Part shown: positions 6,868 through 11,513 of the stretch, piece after piece | Numbering within the stretch: the stretch's first letter is position 1 | How the letters are laid out: each line of letters starts with the position of its first letter | Assembly (NCBI GenBank): GCA_023229985.1 | Contig: JALNYF010000060.1 | Coordinates: 1-11,513 of the forward strand | Reading direction: 5' to 3' | Length of the DNA: 11,513 nt | DNA from: Bacteroidales bacterium | GTDB taxonomy: Bacteria; Bacteroidota; Bacteroidia; Bacteroidales; WCHB1-69 | Made by a program: the position numbers and the translations under genes | Notes under the pieces: generated by a model | Told to the model about the DNA's origin: nothing | The model's database searches: none | What the model saw: only the letters and a program-made list of their open reading frames with translations

Positions 6868-6876
6868 TATTCATTA
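6856..6876. repeat. Three tandem copies of a heptamer over the protease stop and ruvC start
   Basis: The plus strand reads TTCATTA three times in a row (minus strand TAATGAA x3). Each copy carries an ATG, in three different frames. The middle copy provides both the protease TAA and the ruvC ATG. The ATGs of the first and third copies open only 4- and 5-codon frames. Gain or loss of one unit would change the protease C-terminus and the coupling to ruvC. Confidence 0.85.
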
Positions 6877-7304
6877 ATTGATAATGTGAGTATGAGATTG
6901 TGGTAGTCAATGATGGCATGATGACTTTTTAGAAAATCGCCGCCGATAATTCCCTGTATGCGCTTAAACCCGACTTGCTCGTACATGTCGCTCACTTGTT
7001 GTAAATCCAACAATCTTACCGTGTAATTCGGGATGCTCAATCGTCCAATTTTAAGGCCGTTTAGCTCGACAATAACGGTTTCAAAACGGTCACCGCCAAT
7101 GCCGATATTTTTCTCATCTTTTCCAATAATCTTTCCGTCTTGTTGTATCTCCGTAATGAACGTTTGGTCGAAGCATGAATGATTGGCACCGGTATCTATC
7201 AGTAAATAAACAGGATGATTCTCAATTTTTCCTTTTATCACCAAATGATAACCGTCAGGGTCCAATTCCCAAAGCAGACATTTGATATGATACGCTTTGC
7301 TCAT
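6867..7304 (-). CDS. Retropepsin-like aspartic protease, small cytoplasmic
   Basis: The 145-residue protein is a single-domain clan AA aspartyl protease-like protein. The catalytic motif LLIDTGANHS is at 34-43 (Asp37-Thr-Gly), and a second conserved element RIQGIIGGDFLKSHHAIIDY (115-134) matches the flap/psi-loop region typical of bacterial retropepsin-like proteins. With one DTG motif it would have to dimerise to form an active site. No signal peptide or membrane segment is visible, so it should be cytoplasmic. It starts one base after the lpdA stop and overlaps ruvC by one base, so it is co-transcribed with both. Its substrate is unknown. A non-catalytic ligand-binding role cannot be excluded, but the DTGA motif is intact. 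Confidence 0.85.
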   Translation of the reverse strand: MSKAYHIKCLLWELDPDGYHLVIKGKIENHPVYLLIDTGANHSCFDQTFITEIQQDGKIIGKDEKNIGIGGDRFETVIVELNGLKIGRLSIPNYTVRLLDLQQVSDMYEQVGFKRIQGIIGGDFLKSHHAIIDYHNLILTLSINE

Positions 7305-7305
7305 C

Positions 7306-8700
7306 TTATAAATGTATCGCTTCGCCGTATGCGTTGGCAGCGGCTTCCATGATCGCTTCCGATAGAGTAGGGTGCGGATAAACGGAGTTGATGATTTCGT
7401 GTCCGGTCACCTTTTTATTGCGGGCAACGACCACACCTCCAATCATTTCCGTAACATTTTCGCCAATCAGGTGACAGCCGATTAATTCATGGGAGTTTTT
7501 ATCGAAAATTACTTTTACCATTCCGTCTCTGTTGCCCGATGCCGTAGCTTTGCCCGATGCCGTGAACGGGAATTTGCCGATGAGTATTTCTAAACCTTGT
7601 TCCAATGCTTTTTGCTCGGTCAGTCCCACAGAGGCAATTTCGGGTGTAGTATAGGTGCAGCCGGGGATATTGCCGTAGTCAATTTTTTGCGGATTAAGTC
7701 CGGCAATATGTTCTACGCAAATGGTGGCTTCGTGGCTGGCAACGTGCGCCAATGCCGGTCCGTGAACAATGTCACCGATGGCGTAGATGCCTTCTTTGTT
7801 GGTGCGATAAAAATCATCAACCACCACCTTTGTTCTTTCAACTTCAATTCCGTATTCTTCCAATCCGATTCCTTCGAGGTTGGTAATAACGCCAACTGCT
7901 GACAGAACCACTTCCGCTTCGATTTCTATTATCTTTTCTTTGCTGTCTTTTACGGTAACCACGCACAATTCCTTGGAAGTATCTACACTCATCACCGCCG
8001 ATGAAGTCATCACTTTAATGCCCGCTTTGCGGAAGGCTCTTTCCAATTGTTTGGAAATTTCTTCATCTTCCACCGGAACTAAGTTCGGCAAAAACTCTAC
8101 AATGGTGACTTTCGTTCCGAGCGAGGCGTAGAAGTGTGCAAACTCGCTGCCAATGGCACCGGAGCCCATCACCACCATCGAAGCCGGCAACTTCGGCAAA
8201 GTCAATGCTTGACGATAGCCGATGATCTTTTTGCCGTCTTGCGGAATATGGGGTAACTCCTTAGAGCGCGCACCGGTAGCCAAAATAATATGGTCTGCCT
8301 CGTAAATCTCTGTCGTCCCGTCGGGTTGGCTGACTTCTACTCTCTTGTCTTTCACAATCTTGCCAAAACCGCTGATGACATCAATATTGTTTTTCTTAAG
8401 CAAAAATTGAACGCCTTTGCTCATCGTTTCTGCCACGGTACGACTTCTTTTCACAATCGCCTCAAAATCCGGTTTTGCCGGAGTATCAAGTGTAATGCCA
8501 TAGTTAGCAGCATGTTGCATGTAGTTATACACTTGTGCCGATTTGAGTAATGCTTTCGTGGGAATACAGCCCCAATTAAGGCAAATACCGCCTACTTCAG
8601 CGCGCTCAACTATCGCAGTTTTCATATTTAACTGACTGGCACGAATGGCAGCCACATATCCTCCGGGACCACTCCCGATAACGATTAAATCATATTTCAT
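7306..8700 (-). CDS. lpdA: Dihydrolipoyl dehydrogenase (E3)
   Basis: The enzyme re-oxidises dihydrolipoamide with NAD+ as the E3 component of pyruvate and other 2-oxoacid dehydrogenase complexes and as the L protein of glycine cleavage. The 464 residues show the FAD-binding GSGPGGYVAA (9-18), the redox disulfide GGICLNWGCIPTK with Cys40/Cys45, a second Rossmann motif GSGAIGSEFA for NAD, the FAD motif YAIGDI, and the C-terminal HPTLSE dyad His443/Glu448 that completes the active site of the partner subunit. The length is normal for the family. No E1, E2 or glycine-cleavage genes lie beside it; it is embedded between parE (17 nt) and the retropepsin gene (1 nt). Mercuric or glutathione reductases are excluded by the HPTLSE end and NWGC form of the redox site. 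Confidence 0.96.
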   Translation of the reverse strand: MKYDLIVIGSGPGGYVAAIRASQLNMKTAIVERAEVGGICLNWGCIPTKALLKSAQVYNYMQHAANYGITLDTPAKPDFEAIVKRSRTVAETMSKGVQFLLKKNNIDVISGFGKIVKDKRVEVSQPDGTTEIYEADHIILATGARSKELPHIPQDGKKIIGYRQALTLPKLPASMVVMGSGAIGSEFAHFYASLGTKVTIVEFLPNLVPVEDEEISKQLERAFRKAGIKVMTSSAVMSVDTSKELCVVTVKDSKEKIIEIEAEVVLSAVGVITNLEGIGLEEYGIEVERTKVVVDDFYRTNKEGIYAIGDIVHGPALAHVASHEATICVEHIAGLNPQKIDYGNIPGCTYTTPEIASVGLTEQKALEQGLEILIGKFPFTASGKATASGNRDGMVKVIFDKNSHELIGCHLIGENVTEMIGGVVVARNKKVTGHEIINSVYPHPTLSEAIMEAAANAYGEAIHL

Positions 8701-8717
8701 TTTATAAATTATTAAGA

Positions 8718-10568
8718 TTATTCATCAAGTATTTCGGTGTTAATTTCTTCGCGCAAATTATCAATGATAAATTGCTTGCGCTCCTTGGTATTATCTCCCA
8801 TGTAATATTCCAAAATCTCGGAGATCTTCGTATTTTTCTCTAATACAACAGGTTCCAAACGAATCGATTTCCCTATGAAATTACCAAATTCGCCCGGCGA
8901 GATTTCTCCCAATCCTTTAAACCGTGTAATTTCCGGCTTACCGCCCAGCGATTTGATGGCTTCTAACTTCTCTTCTTCGGAGTAACAATAGAGGGTTTTT
9001 TGTTTGTTCCTGACACGGAATAGGGGAGTTTGCAAAATGTAAACATGCCCGGCGCGCACCACATCGGGATAATAATTCAAAAAATAGGTGAGCATCAGTA
9101 ACCGAATGTGCATTCCGTCTACATCGGCATCGGTGGCAATCACAATATTATTGTAACGCAGCCCTTCCAATCCTTCTTCCAAATTGAGCGCAGCTTGGAG
9201 CATACTCAACTCTTCATTTTTATATACATCGGTTTTTTTCAATATATTCGTGGGCTTCCCCCGCAAACTGAAAACTGCTTGTGAGCGCCTGTCGCGCGAA
9301 GTCGTTATCGACCCCGACGCCGAATCCCCTTCCGTGATAAAAATCGTGGAACTGATACCATCCGCATTATTGTCGGTGTTAAAATGATATTTGCAATCAC
9401 GCAGTTTACTGTTGTTGAGGCTGACCTTCTTTTGCGTCTCCTTCATCTCTTTCTTGATGCCCGCAATCTCTTTACGCTCCTGCTCCGATTCTTGTATTTT
9501 CTTTCGCAAAATATCTGCTACATCAGAATGCATGTGCAGGTAATTATCTAATAATCTGCCAACTACATCATTAATATAATTCCGTATCGTCTGTCCCCCC
9601 GGCTGCATATAGATCGACCCTAAGCGCGTTTTCGTCTGAGATTCAAATACTGGTTCCTTAATTTTGATGGACATTGCCGCCGCAATGGAGTTCCGTATGT
9701 CATTCGGGTCAAAATCCTTGCCGTAAAAATTACGTATCGTCTTGACAATGGCTTCCCGAAATGCCTGCTGGTGCGTCCCCCCTTGGGTCGTATTCTGACT
9801 ATTCACAAAAGAATAATACTCCTCCCCATAGTGGCGCTTCGTGTGAACCAATGCAAATTCAAATGTATCTTCTTGTAAATGAATAGGTTGATATAACATC
9901 TCGTCGGGATTGACCGTGTTCATCAGCAAATCGTGCAATCCGTTTTTAGAGGTAAAGCGTTTCCCGTTGAAATTAATGACCAATCCGCGATTCAGATACA
10001 CGTAATTCCAAACCATTTTTTCGATATAGTCGGTGTACCAATGGTAATTTTCAAAAATAGTATCGTCAGGAATAAATTCGGTCAATGTCCCTGGACGCTC
10101 TAAACTTCCCTCAATTTCAGATTCGGCAATTTTTTTTCCACACGAAAATTCGGCTTGTTTTTGATGGCTGTCACGGAAACTCTGCACTTTAAAGTAAGAA
10201 GATAATGCATTGACGGCTTTCACGCCCACGCCGTTCATTCCAATGGAACTCTCAAAAGATTCACTGTCCTTGAATTTCGCGCCGGTATTCATTTTCGATA
10301 CGCAATCCACTACACTCTTTAACGGAATCCCACGCCCGTAATCGCGCACCATCACTTTATGGTCTTTGATGGAAATGTCAATCGTCTTACCGAAACCTTC
10401 CATAAATTCGTCAATGGAGTTATCAATTACCTCCTTCAATAATACGTAAATGCCGTCATCGTGTGCCGACCCGTCGCCCAATTTTCCGATGTACATCCCC
10501 GGTCGAATACGGATGTGTTCATCCCAATTTAATGTAATGACATTGGTGTCTTTGTAATTATTAGTCAT
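8718..10568 (-). CDS. parE: DNA topoisomerase IV subunit B
   Basis: This is the ATPase subunit of topoisomerase IV, which decatenates daughter chromosomes with ParC. The 616-residue sequence shows the GHKL ATPase (Glu46 and Asn50 in EVIDNSIDE, RDYGRGIP at 75-82, GMNGVGVKAVN at 110-120), the transducer domain with GGTHQQAF (263-270) and the QTK loop (311-313), a charged linker helix (about 355-381), and the TOPRIM domain with TEGDSASGS (Glu413) and DADVDGMH (Asp480, 482, 484). The ITEGDSASGS and SLRGKPTN variants and the absence of the GyrB-specific C-terminal extension are characteristic of Bacteroidota ParE rather than GyrB. No parC follows; lpdA comes 17 nt downstream instead. Transcription likely starts from the -7 box at 10596-10603, which would drive all four genes. 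Confidence 0.94.
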   Translation of the reverse strand: MTNNYKDTNVITLNWDEHIRIRPGMYIGKLGDGSAHDDGIYVLLKEVIDNSIDEFMEGFGKTIDISIKDHKVMVRDYGRGIPLKSVVDCVSKMNTGAKFKDSESFESSIGMNGVGVKAVNALSSYFKVQSFRDSHQKQAEFSCGKKIAESEIEGSLERPGTLTEFIPDDTIFENYHWYTDYIEKMVWNYVYLNRGLVINFNGKRFTSKNGLHDLLMNTVNPDEMLYQPIHLQEDTFEFALVHTKRHYGEEYYSFVNSQNTTQGGTHQQAFREAIVKTIRNFYGKDFDPNDIRNSIAAAMSIKIKEPVFESQTKTRLGSIYMQPGGQTIRNYINDVVGRLLDNYLHMHSDVADILRKKIQESEQERKEIAGIKKEMKETQKKVSLNNSKLRDCKYHFNTDNNADGISSTIFITEGDSASGSITTSRDRRSQAVFSLRGKPTNILKKTDVYKNEELSMLQAALNLEEGLEGLRYNNIVIATDADVDGMHIRLLMLTYFLNYYPDVVRAGHVYILQTPLFRVRNKQKTLYCYSEEEKLEAIKSLGGKPEITRFKGLGEISPGEFGNFIGKSIRLEPVVLEKNTKISEILEYYMGDNTKERKQFIIDNLREEINTEILDE

Positions 10569-10595
10569 CTATTTCCACTTTTCATTTTCAGGCGG

Positions 10596-10603
10596 CAAAT
10601 TTA
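10596..10603 (-). promoter_or_regulatory. -7 promoter element of the parE-lpdA-protease-ruvC unit
   Basis: On the minus strand CCGTAAATTTGCCGCC holds TAAATTTG, matching TAnnTTTG, 27 nt upstream of the parE ATG. The block 10591-10615 is almost identical to 2127-2149 in front of the TonB receptor. No promoter was recognised at the parE-lpdA-protease-ruvC junctions, which supports a single unit. Confidence 0.6.
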
Positions 10604-10672
10604 CGGATATTTTTTGAGCTTCTTGGGTGATTCTGAACTTTTTTTGGACAATTTGTTTTTCATTTCTTTTTT

Positions 10673-10810
10673 GGGCGAGCGGCTTCCCGCCCTTCGTCCC
10701 ACGCACGCCGTCGGGCTGTCCGCTTATACTCCTCGCAGCGGAATTCAAAAATATCTTTTATCCTCATGATTCCGCCGCTGCTGCGGGGTATCCGCTCCCA
10801 TCCCTCTCGC
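10673..10810. repeat. GC-rich intergenic element with direct and inverted repeats
   Basis: A GC-rich island in an otherwise AT-rich 304-nt gap between the crcB stop and the parE start. It contains an imperfect direct repeat, GGGCTGTCCGCTTATACTCC (10713-10732) and GGGGTATCCGCTCCCATCCC (10785-10804), each continuing into a pyrimidine-rich (C)TCGC. It also has an inverted repeat GCAGCGGAAT (10735-10744) with ATTCCGCCGCTGC (10769-10781), where a 3-nt bulge interrupts the stem (GCGGAAT/ATTCCGC pairs perfectly). A GGGCG/CGCCC pair lies at the left edge. No gene was recognised in any frame. It resembles, from memory, sequences recurring between genes in Bacteroidota. It may also end crcB transcription. 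Confidence 0.45.
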
Positions 10811-10872
10811 CAACAAACGCGCACATTCCCGCCAAAATACTCATTTGCACCGCAAAAGTTGGTCTCTCAATA

Positions 10873-11253
10873 TTATCCCACAACCGACGCCTGCATGATT
10901 TTTTCTCCTAAATATAAACCTGCCCATACCGCCACAAGACATAGCACAACCGAACTTACTATATAAACTACCCCTGTGAAAGTATGACCGCTTTTTAATA
11001 ACTCAACTGTTTGTAACGAAAAAGTCGAAAAAGTCGTAAACCCACCGCATAATCCAATGGCTAACAACAATTGCCAACTGTTTTTATCACAGGTCGCCAG
11101 CAAAACTCCAATCACTAACGAACCGACAATATTCACGAAAATTGTTCCAACGGTTGAGGGAAAAGTAAAAAATTTTGCGAGTAACATTATTCCATAACGA
11201 AGCATACTCCCGATGCCGCCGCCTATTCCCACTAATAAAAAATCTTTCAGCAT
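10873..11253 (-). CDS. crcB: Fluoride ion channel CrcB/Fluc
   Basis: The 126-residue protein is a Fluc-type fluoride exporter, an inner-membrane dual-topology dimer that lets cytoplasmic F- escape. Four hydrophobic segments are visible (about 5-27, 35-55, 61-79, 95-117). Family motifs are present: GGGIGSMLRY (11-20), VNIVGSLVIG with the conserved Asn41, and GLCGGFTTFSTF (67-78) carrying the two phenylalanines (Phe72, Phe75) of the pore's Phe box and the central Na+-binding turn. The length is typical for a single-domain homodimer member. The upstream region lacks anything resembling the crcB fluoride riboswitch. It is divergent from the gene starting at 11434 and separated from parE by a GC-rich spacer. 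Confidence 0.95.
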   Translation of the reverse strand: MLKDFLLVGIGGGIGSMLRYGIMLLAKFFTFPSTVGTIFVNIVGSLVIGVLLATCDKNSWQLLLAIGLCGGFTTFSTFSLQTVELLKSGHTFTGVVYIVSSVVLCLVAVWAGLYLGEKIMQASVVG

Positions 11254-11317
11254 TATATTGATAATAAATTAGTTATAAAAATTTTATGATTGATTTATTT
11301 CGACATGAAAACAGGTG

Positions 11318-11325
11318 CAAATGTA
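11318..11325 (-). promoter_or_regulatory. Possible -7 promoter element for crcB
   Basis: On the minus strand TACATTTG fits TAnnTTTG and lies 64 nt upstream of the crcB ATG in an AT-rich region. No -33 element was found. The leader would be longer than for the other genes here but shows no recognisable riboswitch. Confidence 0.4.
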
Positions 11326-11433
11326 ATACTATTTTTTATAATCTTAGAAAATTTCTTTTTTAATATCAATGATGGCAACATATTTTCAGTTTCTTTGTCA
11401 GTATCGCATTATTAACTTTAAAACTTTATCTAT

Positions 11434-11513
11434 ATGATTAAAAGAATTTCAAATTTTAAAAGAATTTTTGTGGTATTATTGGCGGTAGCGGCATTGACAA
11501 GTTTCACCTCTTT
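11434..11513 (+). CDS. N-terminus of a probable secreted protein, cut by the window end
   Basis: An ATG at 11434 opens a frame that remains open to the last base: a basic start MIKRISNFKR followed by the hydrophobic run IFVVLLAVAALTSF, which has the form of a Sec signal peptide or a lipoprotein leader whose cleavage site is not reached. Upstream, a TTTG at 11394-11397 and TAACTTTA at 11413-11420 weakly resemble the Bacteroidota -33/-7 pair. Only 26 codons are visible, so no family can be assigned. Confidence 0.6.
   Translation, partial: MIKRISNFKRIFVVLLAVAALTSFTS

Noticed and set aside
8718..10568. GyrB instead of ParE
   Set aside because: Length, the ITEGDSASGS TOPRIM variant and the lack of a GyrB-type C-terminal region favour topoisomerase IV subunit B.
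10627..10966. Two overlapping plus-strand frames between crcB and parE
   Set aside because: They cross the GC-rich repeat and run antisense into crcB, and their residue content reflects repeats rather than a protein family.
11254..11433. Fluoride riboswitch upstream of crcB
   Set aside because: The AT-rich leader shows none of the conserved fluoride aptamer sequence or its pseudoknot.

Overview
The window looks like a chromosomal segment of a Bacteroidota bacterium, most likely Bacteroidales. The signs are a TonB-dependent receptor with the long basic leader seen in that group, an SDR-type threonine dehydrogenase, a Bacteroidota-style ParE (ITEGDSASGS TOPRIM motif), an AAA/DUF4143 ATPase, and 5' flanks carrying the Bacteroidota -7 promoter element TAnnTTTG. 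Almost every intact gene is on the minus strand. I saw no rRNA, tRNA, CRISPR array, intact insertion sequence or prophage.

Layout from left to right. A minus-strand TonB-dependent outer-membrane receptor (20-2104, BtuB-like plug) is followed by a 288-base spacer with a 9-bp inverted repeat. Next is an intact minus-strand AAA ATPase with a DUF4143/PD-(D/E)xK-like C-terminus (2393-3571; start moved inward because a -7 box overlaps the first ATG). Positions 3608-5150 form an accessory scar: AT-rich DNA, recurring-type intergenic motifs, a ~176-bp imperfect inverted repeat (4085-4260), and the N-terminally truncated, multiply broken plus-strand remnant of a second DUF4143 ATPase (4410-5049). A bidirectional terminator (5154-5189) closes this region.

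The right half is housekeeping. L-threonine 3-dehydrogenase (5223-6176) has its own promoter. A tightly packed four-gene minus-strand unit follows in the order parE, lpdA, retropepsin-like protease, ruvC. Its junctions are 17 nt, 1 nt and a 1-nt TAATG overlap, and it is served by a promoter upstream of parE. Upstream of that lie a GC-rich repeat-bearing spacer (10673-10810), a CrcB/Fluc fluoride channel (10873-11253), and the first codons of a plus-strand secreted protein cut by the window end.

Functionally, ParE (topoisomerase IV) and RuvC (Holliday junction resolution) both act on chromosome topology and recombination. Lpd supplies the E3 activity of 2-oxoacid dehydrogenases and glycine cleavage, and threonine dehydrogenase feeds threonine toward glycine. 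No wholly new system is evident. The most interesting items are the palindromic element and gene remains at 4085-5049, the nearly identical promoters of the TonB receptor and parE, the GC-rich intergenic element, the uncharacterised retropepsin in the operon, and a triplicated heptamer at its junction with ruvC.
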